A stretch of 64,000 nucleotides of DNA, taken from positions 1 to 64,000 of the forward strand of contig CAZCOH010000001.1 of assembly GCA_964500645.1 (NCBI GenBank), written 5' to 3'. The notes under the pieces were generated by a model. That model was given only the letters and a program-made list of their open reading frames with translations. It did no database searches and had not been told where the DNA came from. Numbering within the stretch: the stretch's first letter is position 1; each line of letters opens with the position of its first letter. Source of the stretch: CAYFIW01 sp964500645. Its GTDB lineage: Bacteria > Chloroflexota > Dehalococcoidia > Lucifugimonadales > UBA826. Below are positions 16,824 through 26,562 of this stretch, one piece after another. The position numbers were made by a program, and so were the translations under genes.

Positions 16824-19636
16824 GAATCACTGACCGCCATGTTATTTTCTGCATCTAGGTCAGATTGTCTTGTCACTAACATAAGCAAGCATGGCAACAC
16901 CAACAAAGAGGACATCAGTGCAAAAAATATCATCATAGCCGTCAATCTACCGTAAGACGCAAACATCGGCATGGGCGCAAACCCCATAATAGCAAAACCC
17001 ACTACACTTGACGCAGCTGATGCAACCAAGGCTACTCCAGTACCTCTGGCAGCACTTGCTATAGCGGATATCTTCGTCGTATTTTTTCTCAATTCCTCTC
17101 TAAATCGCTGGGTCATATGTATCGAATAATCTATGCCAACACCGATTGATATAGCACCGATCATAGCCGTAACAAAATTCAGAGCAAACCCTGCCAAATA
17201 CATGATTCCGTACAACCAAGTTACTACCAACAAAATAGGTATGACAGTCACGACGGCGAATCTTACAGACCTCATTGCGAATATTAGCAATAGAGTGGCA
17301 GCCACAAATGCTATTGGAAGAGAAGTATAAAGAGTCCTTGTAGATGCAGTTAATTGCTCCTCTCGAGTAAATGGAGACCCGGTAAGTCCGGTTTTTTCGA
17401 TGGTCGGTTGAGTCTGAAGCTCAAAAAGCAACGGTTTTACAGAATCTCCGGCCACAGTCACAGCAGATTGATTTCTAGTACCCGGTATCTGGAAAGAAAT
17501 TGTAGTTAAATATTCCATATTTTTTTCAATATTCTTTGGATAATAAATAGCACCCGCTACCTGGTCTGGTCTTAATAGAATATTTCCATCATCTGACAAA
17601 ACTCCATGATCTAAAGCAAACTCGTAAACGGCGACCATCTGAGATCTAGTATCTGGTATACCGTCCCCATCTGAATCTTCAATTAAAAGACCAGTCTGAT
17701 TCGTAACCGCCTTTAGCATCGCAGAACTTTCCATAATTAGCCTTGTAGTATTAACTACATCAAGTCCTATAGTAATTTCGCCACTGGGACTTTCTGCCAC
17801 AGATTCCACATCTCTCAATTTCTCTATAAATTCTGAAATAGCTTTTACGGATTCTGGGGCCATAAGATCACCTCTTATATAAGCAACCCCTGGCTCACCT
17901 CCTTTATCAGCCAAGTGTTCGGAAAGCTTATCAAGCCCTATGACAAAGTCAGAATCAGAATCGAAGAAATCTTTTACATCAAAAGTAGGTTCTAGCTTTA
18001 ACGCGAAGTACACAGAGAGCAAAGTTAAAAATGCAGTAACTAAAAGAATAACTTTAGAATTTATCGCTGCCAATACGACTGTTTTTTGCACACCTGAGGC
18101 GAATCCCATGGGTTCATTGGTGGAAGAGTCTTCAAGCGAAGACACTCTATTAATTTTCTTCCTGGCCAGAAGTAGAAAAAGCAACGGTACTAACAAAAAT
18201 ATAATTGCTGATGCCCCGAGTAGAATTACTCCATATGTTTTACTTACTGCAAGCATCATTATTACTGAAGCCCCAGACGCACTCGCAACACCTATTACGC
18301 CAATGATCCTTAGTATCCTCTGCAAAACCAACCCAGAAACAACTTCTCTAATCTCAATTAATTCATCGATCTTCATTAGAGTAAGAGGAGCAACTATTCC
18401 TAGTATCAAAAAAGAAGAAAAAACAGCTATGGCGGCGGCACTTCCAAAATGTATAACAGCTTCAATGTTTGAGGATAAATTCGATAAAAATGCGATGCTA
18501 TCACTTAATGTTGCCAATACCAGTGCTCCAAGAACACCCGAAAGTCCGATTAGCAAAGCTTGCGAAGGTATTAATCCATGACTAAGTTCTTCTCTATAGC
18601 GATGTATAGCATGAACCACGAAGTCGACCCCAAGAGATATCATTCCTATCGGAACCACAAGGTCTATAACAAGCCCGCTTTTCAAGCCGATCAGTGCTGA
18701 AATTCCTTTAAGCCATATCATCAACATTCCCAGTCCAAGACCAGAAATAGCTGTAATCCAATAGGACCTGAAGCTGATACCAATGACTAGAAGCGCCCCA
18801 ATAGCAGTAAAAGTGATGAAAACACCAGCAGCTTTGCCTTCATCCTCAGACTCAAGATTGGCATCAATAGCGACTCCCCAGACTTTATAGGTATTTCCAT
18901 CTCCCAACATGACCGACCGTACTCTTCTATTTAAGTGCTCCTTATTAAGGACATCCGCTCCTCCTCCTAAACCGATTTCTAATCCTGAACCTCCTAGCTT
19001 TTCGTTGTCAGCCAAAAGATGAAAGAACATGGCTGGTGAAATCCAATAGTCAATTTCAATTCCTCTTACAATTTTTCTTTCTGAATTAGCTTTTGTTGAA
19101 AGCAGATCCAAAATCCCATCAGAATTTGGATCTGCAATTAAAGAGGAAAAAACGAATTTAATATCTTCATTGGAAGCTTCTAATAAATCCGTCCCCAAAG
19201 TATTAAGTCCAAGTTCTATAGAATCTATTAATGAATTTATACCCACAACATCAGTGGATAAAGAAGGGTCGTAATATGTGAAAAGATATGGCTGCTTATC
19301 AAGAGTGCCAGAACTCAATTCTCCCCTTGAATCAAGGTCTAGAAGTCTATCTTTGTTCTGCTTAAACTCCAATAAAACATCACGTGTTAAAACATCGTTA
19401 TTTGAAGATTCCAAAACATAGGTGGCAAAATGGACAGGAGTAGGAAATTTTCCGTCTATATCGGATTGCATATCATAGACATCACCTGGAGGGTTCGGGG
19501 AAGCTTGTTCATCAGGAGCCATATAAAGGAACGGAATAACAAAAGCCAGTGTAATGAGTAGCATTGCGAAAATGATGAAAATAGCTCTTTTCGCAAGAAA
19601 AGAAACCACGATGAAATTCCAATTACTTGTATTCAA
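16820..19636 (-). CDS. RND superfamily (MMPL/SSD-type) transporter
   Basis: A 938-residue membrane protein with two repeated halves, each one membrane segment, a large outside loop and a cluster of five helices. The two halves carry the paired motifs SLGVDFVVHAIHRYREEL and SIGVGIDYSIHMTQRFREEL, the proton-relay region of MMPL/HpnN-like transporters and sterol-sensing-domain proteins. Such proteins move hydrophobic molecules (lipids, hopanoids) across the envelope. The loop contains two DxDxDG calcium-type turns (DPNSDGILD, DSDGDGIPD). No membrane-fusion or outer-membrane partner is nearby, which suits a monoderm-like Chloroflexota envelope. TTG start at 19636; its exact N-terminus is uncertain by a few residues. 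Confidence 0.92.
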   Translation of the reverse strand: MNTSNWNFIVVSFLAKRAIFIIFAMLLITLAFVIPFLYMAPDEQASPNPPGDVYDMQSDIDGKFPTPVHFATYVLESSNNDVLTRDVLLEFKQNKDRLLDLDSRGELSSGTLDKQPYLFTYYDPSLSTDVVGINSLIDSIELGLNTLGTDLLEASNEDIKFVFSSLIADPNSDGILDLLSTKANSERKIVRGIEIDYWISPAMFFHLLADNEKLGGSGLEIGLGGGADVLNKEHLNRRVRSVMLGDGNTYKVWGVAIDANLESEDEGKAAGVFITFTAIGALLVIGISFRSYWITAISGLGLGMLMIWLKGISALIGLKSGLVIDLVVPIGMISLGVDFVVHAIHRYREELSHGLIPSQALLIGLSGVLGALVLATLSDSIAFLSNLSSNIEAVIHFGSAAAIAVFSSFLILGIVAPLTLMKIDELIEIREVVSGLVLQRILRIIGVIGVASASGASVIMMLAVSKTYGVILLGASAIIFLLVPLLFLLLARKKINRVSSLEDSSTNEPMGFASGVQKTVVLAAINSKVILLVTAFLTLLSVYFALKLEPTFDVKDFFDSDSDFVIGLDKLSEHLADKGGEPGVAYIRGDLMAPESVKAISEFIEKLRDVESVAESPSGEITIGLDVVNTTRLIMESSAMLKAVTNQTGLLIEDSDGDGIPDTRSQMVAVYEFALDHGVLSDDGNILLRPDQVAGAIYYPKNIEKNMEYLTTISFQIPGTRNQSAVTVAGDSVKPLLFELQTQPTIEKTGLTGSPFTREEQLTASTRTLYTSLPIAFVAATLLLIFAMRSVRFAVVTVIPILLVVTWLYGIMYLAGFALNFVTAMIGAISIGVGIDYSIHMTQRFREELRKNTTKISAIASAARGTGVALVASAASSVVGFAIMGFAPMPMFASYGRLTAMMIFFALMSSLLVLPCLLMLVTRQSDLDAENNMAVSDS

Positions 19637-19737
19637 TCAAAGGTCCCAAGTTCCAAATATGTAGAATAACTAAAAAAGTGCACCTTAGAATCGTCCCATA
19701 TTTTGAAAAATAACGTAACAGCCAACCGGAGATTTAT

Positions 19738-20661
19738 TTGAAATTAATTTTTATGGGAACACCTAAATTTGCTATCCCAGTGCTTGAATCTATACGTCAG
19801 GACGGACACGAAGTCACAGCAATATATTCTAAACCAGACCGTAAGGTAGGTCGTGGCAGAAAATTATCTAGTCCTCCTGTAAAACAATATGCACTAGATC
19901 ATCAAATTCCTGTAGAGCAACCGGAAAACTTTAGAAGCGCTGCGACCATTGACAGGCTGTTTAGCTATAACGTTGAAGCTCTGGTGGTAGCTGCCTATGG
20001 TATTTTCCTGCCAAGAAGAATTATAAACGGCCTAAACTATGGTTGCCTGAACATACATCCTTCTTTGCTCCCTAAATACAGAGGCGCCTCTCCAGTAGCC
20101 TCCTCTATATTGGAAGGATCCTCAAAAACAGGGGTAACCGTAATGCTCCTTGACGAAGGAATGGACACAGGGCCAATTCTTTGCCAGAAGGAACTCATGA
20201 TAGAGGAAAGTGAAACCTGTGAAGACTTAACGCTACGGCTGTTTACTGTGGGTGGCGATCTGATTAAAAGCGCTATATCAGGCCTTGTATCAGGGACAAT
20301 GAAACCAATACCTCAAGATGCTTCCAAAGCCACTATAACTGCTCGATTTACTAAGAATGACGGCCTCATAAACTGGAATTCCACGTCAATAGAAATTCTT
20401 AGATCCATCAGGGCTTATTATTCTTGGCCAGGCACTTTTACACATTACAACGGAAAAAGTTTGAAAATTATTTCTGCCGCACCTTGGGATAAATCCATCA
20501 ATCTTAGACCAGGTGAGATTAAGATGGTTGATGAAGTTTTGATAGGAACATCGGACGGCGCAATTTCTGTAAAAGAAGTCCAACCCAATGGAAAAAAGAT
20601 AATAACAGCAGGCGAATTCAAACTTGGGTATAAATCTTTAGAAGGCTCTATCCTAGGTTAA
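19738..20661 (+). CDS. fmt: Methionyl-tRNA formyltransferase
   Basis: Formylates initiator Met-tRNA so that translation can start. The 307-residue protein begins KLIFMGTPKFA, has the folate-binding and catalytic motif CLNIHPSLLPKYRG (Asn105, His107) and the catalytic Asp143 in LDEGMDTGP, and ends in the small tRNA-binding C-terminal barrel. The start is a TTG at 19738 with GGAG six bases ahead; no ATG in frame would keep the first strand. def, often adjacent, is not seen here. Divergent from the RND gene. Confidence 0.96.
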   Translation: MKLIFMGTPKFAIPVLESIRQDGHEVTAIYSKPDRKVGRGRKLSSPPVKQYALDHQIPVEQPENFRSAATIDRLFSYNVEALVVAAYGIFLPRRIINGLNYGCLNIHPSLLPKYRGASPVASSILEGSSKTGVTVMLLDEGMDTGPILCQKELMIEESETCEDLTLRLFTVGGDLIKSAISGLVSGTMKPIPQDASKATITARFTKNDGLINWNSTSIEILRSIRAYYSWPGTFTHYNGKSLKIISAAPWDKSINLRPGEIKMVDEVLIGTSDGAISVKEVQPNGKKIITAGEFKLGYKSLEGSILG

Positions 20662-20760
20662 ATAGTATTCGCGATAAGGACTTAGGGTTCGACACTAGTT
20701 TATACTTAGGTATGTCCACAAACACTTTGGAAACCATAAAACTGATGCAAAAGTGTAACT

Positions 20761-21384
20761 ATGACTGATTCTATAGGCCAAGCAACTTACACAATAAACA
20801 ATGAGTCATTGAGCAATATGGCTTTGGCGCTAGAAGGATTGCCGGATGAGCTATCCGGTTTTTCACTGCTCAGAGAAAGCATTCTAGACAATAAAACCAT
20901 GGCATCTCATGGCTTCCCAGGAAACAGTGAAGACAGCTACTTGGAAGCGGGTAGAGTAACAGGTTATTTGAGAGAATTCGCTTCTCCATCTGCTATACCC
21001 AGAAAAGAGGATGGGTCTGACATTGTAGCAGCAACAGTTGTACATCTATTTGAAGATGAAAAACGTGCAGAGTCTTGGATGAAAAATGTTTTCGTAAAAC
21101 AGTTCAGGGATAATGTTGGAAATGAAGTGGGTGAAAACCAGAGTCTGGTCGCGGTAGAGGAATTAGAAGTGGATGATTTCTACGACAAAGCGGTAGGAAT
21201 CAGGGCAGTTCAAGATGGTGAAGATGGAATACTTTCCACTACAGTTATCGATTTTAGGATTGGAAGGCTTTTAGGTGTCTCTTTCGTAGTTACTGTAGGA
21301 GACCATGGACGCACCGAGTTAACCACAATGCTGGGTTTAGAGCTCGAAAGAAACATAGTTAGAGCACTTCTTACTACTGATTAA
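20761..21384 (+). CDS. Hypothetical protein
   Basis: I do not recognise this 207-residue protein. It has no signal peptide or membrane segment; it reads as a mixed alpha/beta protein with two acidic-rich stretches and a repeated 'x-F-x-V-T-V-G-D' type end. Similar unknown proteins of about this size that report 'user-defined' event detection are not something I can match. No strong ribosome-binding site precedes the ATG. It lies 99 bases after fmt and ends 26 bases from the convergent dnaE2 gene. Coding is supported by the long open frame and the lack of a competing frame. Confidence 0.72.
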   Translation: MTDSIGQATYTINNESLSNMALALEGLPDELSGFSLLRESILDNKTMASHGFPGNSEDSYLEAGRVTGYLREFASPSAIPRKEDGSDIVAATVVHLFEDEKRAESWMKNVFVKQFRDNVGNEVGENQSLVAVEELEVDDFYDKAVGIRAVQDGEDGILSTTVIDFRIGRLLGVSFVVTVGDHGRTELTTMLGLELERNIVRALLTTD

Positions 21385-21410
21385 CCGAATACATAAGTCT
21401 GTCTGAAGAT

Positions 21411-24400
21411 TCACCTCCAATCATGTCCCAATGGCAAATCCGCATCTGTTTTGATAATTTCTATATCTCTAACGATTACATTCGTCGTACCATCCCAGCG
21501 AGATATCTCTCCATGAGCTATAAATAATGGCTCACGAAGTTTTCGCTTAAAAATATTGAATGTTTGCGGCCATAAAATTAACTGTACATCTGAGAATTCA
21601 TCTTCAATAGTTATGAATACCGTACCGTTTCTACCTCGTGGATGTTGTCTAGCTATAGCCCATCCCGCAACAGATACTTTATCGCCATCTGGTAAAGAAT
21701 AAACTGAAGATGCCCGAACTACATTGTTGGGAAGTGAATTTCGAAAAAATTGCATAATATGTCCGTTAGGGTACATACCTAACATTTCATATTCACCTAT
21801 CATTTTCTGATAATCCGTAAAATCCGTAAAATCAGGAATACTATCTTCCATTTCCATAGGTAACGGTCGCTGTAATTTCAACGGACTGGGGTAAATACCT
21901 GACTCCCATAAAGCAACTCGTCGGTTAGAAGATAAAGAATCAAATGCTCCAGACATGACTAAAGATTCCAAGGCATCTGTGCTTAAAGTTAACCTGCGAA
22001 CAAAATCTCCAACCGAAACAAATAGACCGTACTTATCGCGTTCTTCAACAATACTTTGGGCCACTTTATCGCCCACATTTTTCACGAATTTAATTCCTAG
22101 AAGCAATGAATCGTCTCTGATAACACAATGAGACTCGCTCAGATTAATACACGGATTACAGAATCTTATCTTAAATCTACGTGCATCCTGTTTGATGGCT
22201 TCGATTGGATAAAATCCCATAGGTTGATTATTCATAAGTGATACAAAAAATTCCAAAGGATAATGCCTTTTTATCCAGGCAGCCTGATAAGCAGAAACCG
22301 CAAAAGCATGGGAATGTGATTCCGGAAACATATATTGACCATTTATTTTCGAAAATATTTTGCGGGCTATATCCTGATGAACTCCGCGTCGAATTGCTCC
22401 ATCCCTAAAACGATCCCAATATGCTGAAATTATTCCTTGGTTGTTACGTTTAGAAAACGCCCTACGCATTTCGTCTGCATCAGCCTGAGTCATACCTGAT
22501 ACATCAGATATAAGTTGAACAACCTGCTCTTGCCAAATTATGATTCCATACCCACGCTCTAGAGATCTTCTTTCTAACTCATGATCATATTCCCATTCAG
22601 CATCATAACGATAGCGTTGTACAAAACTTGACACAGAACTGCCCTGAACTCCGACACCCGGCCTTATTAGAGCAACTTGATAAGCAAGATCACGTATATT
22701 ACGTGACATTAACCTTTGGGCCATCTTCAACTGAGCAGGCGATTGAAGTAAAAAAACTCCCCGTGCCTGACCTTGATTGATCATGTCATATACTTCAGTA
22801 TCGTCAGGAGGTATATGACTAAGATCTATAAATTTGCCAGTTTGATCTAATATTAATGCAACTGCTTCATCCAATTGATCTAGAACTGGAAGAGAAAGTA
22901 TATCTATTTTTGCGAAGCCAGCACTGGATACACTGTCCTTATCCCAATCCATGATATGACGTCCAGATATTGCTCCCTCACGACACGGTACCATATCAGG
23001 TATAGGTGAGGAACTAAGGATCATACCACCGACGTGTTGTCCCAATCCTTTAGGAGCATCTTGCAATTGAGGTGCGAGATAAATTAGGTCTTTCCAAGCA
23101 GGTAAAGTTACTAAATCATCTAATTCAGGAAAAGATTTTATTTCATTAATTAAATTACCGACATTCTGATGATCTATATTCTGAGAAAATTTCCTCAGAT
23201 CATCAGAAGGAATTCCAAGAGCTGTTCCTAAATCAGAGATTACACCTTGAGACTTATAAGTGGTTATCATACCTGCTAGAACAGCATAATCAACTCCAAA
23301 ATGTTGATGTATTCGAACAATCAGTAAATCTCTTAAATATCTTGGGAAATCTAGATCAATATCTGGAAGTATACGAAGATCCTCCGGCAAAAATCTCTCT
23401 AAAGTTAAGTTATATACCAGAGGATCAACATGTGAGATACCAATTAAATAACCTGTCAACATCGCTACTGAAGATCCGCGCCCTCTACCTGGAGGATTCC
23501 ATTCGATTGGATCCTCGGAATTCGCACGACCCATCTCCTGCATAATACCTCGTGCAAGTAATACTATTTCTCTATATAAAAGTATAAAGCCAGCTAATTT
23601 ATGTTTGTCTATTAATCTAAATTCTTCTTCTAATCTAGACTGAACTAATTCACTAACCCCACCATAGCGACGCTGAGCAGCTTCATAACAAAGCCTACGA
23701 AGATAAGTAATCGGTTCATAACCTTCAGGAACTGTTGGGTAAGGAAGGGAGTATCCTAAATCAGAAGACAAGTTGAAAATACATCTGTCAGATATTTCTG
23801 CCGTCATCCTGATAGCTTCTGGAAGCTCGGCAAATAATGACTTCATTTGTTCGTCAGATTTGAGATAAAACTCGTTGTTATATTTCAGATCATGAATAAC
23901 ATCATCTATAGTCCCATTACGTTTTATCGCCACCAACGCATTTTGAAGTTTATGACGCTCTGCAACATGATAATGAACGTTATTTGTTGCGACGACAGAA
24001 AGGTCCAACTCATCCGCGAGAGAAACTAGATGACGTATACGTTTAGTATCACCATGTAACAAATTGTGGTTTAGTTCAACAAAAACTGAATCATGTCCAA
24101 CCCAATCAACATAACGTCCTAAAATAATCTTTGCTTCATCTAACCTACCCTGTGACACTAGACTTGGTATTTTTCCTAGTCTGCAACCTGTTAATAGAAT
24201 CACACCTTCAGAATGTTCATCAATCTGCTCGGGATCTAATCTCGGAGATTTACGATCAACTCTATTAGCCAACGTAAATAGTCTGGATATATTTGCATAT
24301 CCTTTCTTATTTTCGGCCAACAAGACGATATGGGATCCATCAAGTAAAGTAATTTCACCACCTGTAATAGGTTTTATCCCCAAACTATTAGCTTGATTTG

Positions 24401-24569
24401 AGAATTCCAGTGATCCACACATATTATGATCTGTTAAAGCCATAGCAGAGTAATTTAATTCATACGCTTGAGAAAGTAATTCATGGATATGCGAGGCACC
24501 TTCTCCAAACGAGTAAAAGCTATGTGCGTGAAGCTCAACGTAGTGATATTTATCACTCATTTCATCCAT
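21411..24569 (-). CDS. dnaE2: Error-prone DNA polymerase III alpha subunit DnaE2
   Basis: C-family polymerase that, with ImuB, copies past DNA damage and creates mutations. The roughly 1052-residue protein starts with a PHP domain (VELHAHSFYSFGEGAS, DHNMCG), then the palm with PDIDLDFP (near residue 400) and KIDILSLPVLDQL, the finger region, helix-hairpin-helix and a C-terminal OB fold (WAIARQHPRGRNGTVFITIEDE). The short C-terminus and the pairing with imuB mark DnaE2 rather than replicative DnaE1. The frame is open to 24704 inside imuB, but residues before MDEMSDK do not fit; I place the start at ATG 24569, seven bases after the imuB stop (ATG 24560 is the alternative). Translation is probably coupled to imuB. 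Confidence 0.93.
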   Translation of the reverse strand: MDEMSDKYHYVELHAHSFYSFGEGASHIHELLSQAYELNYSAMALTDHNMCGSLEFSNQANSLGIKPITGGEITLLDGSHIVLLAENKKGYANISRLFTLANRVDRKSPRLDPEQIDEHSEGVILLTGCRLGKIPSLVSQGRLDEAKIILGRYVDWVGHDSVFVELNHNLLHGDTKRIRHLVSLADELDLSVVATNNVHYHVAERHKLQNALVAIKRNGTIDDVIHDLKYNNEFYLKSDEQMKSLFAELPEAIRMTAEISDRCIFNLSSDLGYSLPYPTVPEGYEPITYLRRLCYEAAQRRYGGVSELVQSRLEEEFRLIDKHKLAGFILLYREIVLLARGIMQEMGRANSEDPIEWNPPGRGRGSSVAMLTGYLIGISHVDPLVYNLTLERFLPEDLRILPDIDLDFPRYLRDLLIVRIHQHFGVDYAVLAGMITTYKSQGVISDLGTALGIPSDDLRKFSQNIDHQNVGNLINEIKSFPELDDLVTLPAWKDLIYLAPQLQDAPKGLGQHVGGMILSSSPIPDMVPCREGAISGRHIMDWDKDSVSSAGFAKIDILSLPVLDQLDEAVALILDQTGKFIDLSHIPPDDTEVYDMINQGQARGVFLLQSPAQLKMAQRLMSRNIRDLAYQVALIRPGVGVQGSSVSSFVQRYRYDAEWEYDHELERRSLERGYGIIIWQEQVVQLISDVSGMTQADADEMRRAFSKRNNQGIISAYWDRFRDGAIRRGVHQDIARKIFSKINGQYMFPESHSHAFAVSAYQAAWIKRHYPLEFFVSLMNNQPMGFYPIEAIKQDARRFKIRFCNPCINLSESHCVIRDDSLLLGIKFVKNVGDKVAQSIVEERDKYGLFVSVGDFVRRLTLSTDALESLVMSGAFDSLSSNRRVALWESGIYPSPLKLQRPLPMEMEDSIPDFTDFTDYQKMIGEYEMLGMYPNGHIMQFFRNSLPNNVVRASSVYSLPDGDKVSVAGWAIARQHPRGRNGTVFITIEDEFSDVQLILWPQTFNIFKRKLREPLFIAHGEISRWDGTTNVIVRDIEIIKTDADLPLGHDWR

Positions 24570-24576
24570 CCCATCA

Positions 24577-26115
24577 TTAGTAGTTCTGCTGATACCAAGG
24601 AATATTGACAGAGTTATTAACTTCCTCATCACATGATCGAGCATAAGAATTTTGGGAAACATCTTTAAACACGGTGATCTGCCCAATCCCATCAGGCTTA
24701 ACAACGTAGTAAATACGTTGAATAGGATTTGGCATCCACCAAAGATCTATTTTCCACATATCTAATGTACGAACCTTAACTGGTGATTTCCTCCTTCCAA
24801 AAAAAGATATCTCAATAGGATTTCCCTTCACTTCTTTCACTTTTATTTTTTTTGGCACATTTAAATTACGTACTGAATCACCAGATTTTGGATCAAGAGA
24901 AATCTGTAAAGATCGCATCTCAGGTAATGGATGATCTGAGTCCAAATCTACAACTCGATAAAGGGACTTCATGACATCCGATTTCACATGAAATCTCACG
25001 TCATTAGTCATGAAAGATCCAGAAGGGTTATTCGAAAAATCAGAAAATGCATTTGACTGTACTCCATGATCACCTATCAATTTATCAACAGTTAAAGCAA
25101 CATCCTCGATAGGACCCGGCAAATCAACGTTTGAAAGAATATGACGAACAGAAGAAGAAGCTTGAGGTGCATTACCTGCTGGCTCTTTGAAAACAATGGA
25201 GCGACTCCAGGAAGGAGAATTGAAAATGGTACATTTCAGAGTTAATTTAACAATATATTTTCCTTTAATTTCCGATCGCGTATATGTTCTTCTAATGAGT
25301 GAGTCGACCGCAGAAAATAAAACTTCTCTGGAGATAGATGGGAACGGAAGAGAGATAAACTCAGTTAATTCAAGGTTTTTTTTGTCAGCCACGATAGGAT
25401 CTAAATCAATACCTTGTGATAAATCCCATGCTTTACGGCCCATCTGTCCAAATCTAGCTTGAATACTTCCAAGCTTTTGAAGAGATAAATCACCTATAGT
25501 ATGAATTGAGAGTCTATGTAATCCTCTTATAGTCTCCCAATTTACAGGAAGTATATCTACGGAAAACGGTCTCAAAAATCTAGATACACTTTTTGAATCT
25601 CCCCCAACTTTGGTAGCTCTACCTTGACGACTAGAAATCGCCGCCACATAAGAGAAAAATTTACTACGCGATATGCCCACTCTGGGATTAAGAAATTCAG
25701 GAACAGACCTCAATATACGAGAAATTATCTCGGTTTCATCAGCATAAACATTTTTTAATCCTTTAATATCAACATAAGCTACACCTAAATCGTCTTGTTG
25801 TATCTTAGGCGCGATTTTAGACACATCAGACATTATCCTTGCAAAAATCTTTCCGTAAATTTCAGTGTCAGCCCGTAACACGATTGAGTTAGGCGAAATA
25901 GATACCGCCTTAGAGAGAGGCATTCCAGCACGAACACCTTTAATTTGATGAGAAGTATCAAAAACTACAGAATTTGCTGATCTGGTTCGACGAAATTGTG
26001 ATTTATTCGATGAATCATATTTGTAAAGAATAATTTGTTTATCAACTAAATCAGGAGATCTATGCATTTCATATTTGACACCTAAATGCGTTATCAATAA
26101 ACATGCGATTTTCAT
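24577..26115 (-). CDS. imuB: ImuB, catalytically inactive Y-family polymerase subunit
   Basis: ImuB bridges the beta clamp and DnaE2 in the SOS mutasome. The 512-residue protein has the Y-family layout but lacks active-site acids: the first strand reads MKIACLLITHLGVKYEMH where a polymerase has Asp, and the later SIDE-type motif is replaced by DDLGVAYVDIKGL. The little-finger and C-terminal region includes LQISLDP, a possible clamp-binding motif, and KIDLWWMPNPIQRIYYVV, typical of the ImuB tail. ATG 26115 is chosen; a GTG at 26142 would add nine residues. No imuA or imuA' gene is upstream; instead there is a LexA-type promoter 57 bases from the start. Confidence 0.9.
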   Translation of the reverse strand: MKIACLLITHLGVKYEMHRSPDLVDKQIILYKYDSSNKSQFRRTRSANSVVFDTSHQIKGVRAGMPLSKAVSISPNSIVLRADTEIYGKIFARIMSDVSKIAPKIQQDDLGVAYVDIKGLKNVYADETEIISRILRSVPEFLNPRVGISRSKFFSYVAAISSRQGRATKVGGDSKSVSRFLRPFSVDILPVNWETIRGLHRLSIHTIGDLSLQKLGSIQARFGQMGRKAWDLSQGIDLDPIVADKKNLELTEFISLPFPSISREVLFSAVDSLIRRTYTRSEIKGKYIVKLTLKCTIFNSPSWSRSIVFKEPAGNAPQASSSVRHILSNVDLPGPIEDVALTVDKLIGDHGVQSNAFSDFSNNPSGSFMTNDVRFHVKSDVMKSLYRVVDLDSDHPLPEMRSLQISLDPKSGDSVRNLNVPKKIKVKEVKGNPIEISFFGRRKSPVKVRTLDMWKIDLWWMPNPIQRIYYVVKPDGIGQITVFKDVSQNSYARSCDEEVNNSVNIPWYQQNY

Positions 26116-26171
26116 GTCTTTTACCAATATACAAAAACCCACTTGTTACAAATCATCTAATTGCTTAGTTG

Positions 26172-26201
26172 ATTATAATAGAACATAAGTTCTAAAAACA
26201 A
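26172..26201 (-). promoter_or_regulatory. SOS promoter with LexA-type box before imuB-dnaE2
   Basis: On the minus strand a -35 TTGTTT (26201-26196) and a perfect -10 TATAAT (26177-26172) are 18 bases apart. The spacer holds TAGAAC-TTAT-GTTCTA (26194-26179), whose arms are exact complements; GAAC-N4-GTTC is the Gram-positive and Chloroflexota-type LexA core. LexA bound here would cover the promoter. This predicts that imuB-dnaE2 is induced by DNA damage. Confidence 0.8.
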
Positions 26202-26370
26202 GTTCGGAAATGATCACATTTCTGGACCCATTTCAGGAAAGAAATATCAGGTCACTAATCTGTTAGGACTGGGTGATGACACCGCTCTCAGAGAATGGGC
26301 CTTAAAGATATATAAACAGCAACACCCAGACGAATGGTCCAGTGAAGCACAGAGAGTTTTTGATCTAAAG

Positions 26371-26562
26371 TTGAGCAGTAGGGTAGTTATGCAAACCCGA
26401 AGAGCGAATGGAAGTGGAAGCGTCCAGAAAAGAGGCAACGCCTGGCAGATACGGTACCTTGCTCCTCCTGATAAAGGCGAGGCCAGATATCATCAGCTAT
26501 ACATTCTAGAGAGAATTTATCCCATTCTAGAAAATCTAATCTTCCCAACTCTTCGGCAATAG
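26371..26562 (+). pseudogene. Fragment resembling the N-terminal arm of a phage-type integrase
   Basis: The frame is open from 26182 to 26562 but has no good start: a TTG at 26371 or ATG at 26389. Residues from TRRANGSGSVQKRGNAW to QIRY resemble the DNA-binding arm that begins tyrosine recombinases of phages and islands. The similarity stops after about 35 residues, and the catalytic domain is absent. The end of the frame overlaps the 3' end of the GNAT gene by 27 bases. The remaining DNA between imuB (26115) and 26536 holds only the SOS promoter. I read this as a relic of a mobile element; a chance match remains possible. Confidence 0.35.

Noticed and set aside
17940..18581. Long plus-strand frame of 213 codons opposite the RND transporter
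   Set aside because: Shadow of the real gene; no motif or ribosome-binding site.
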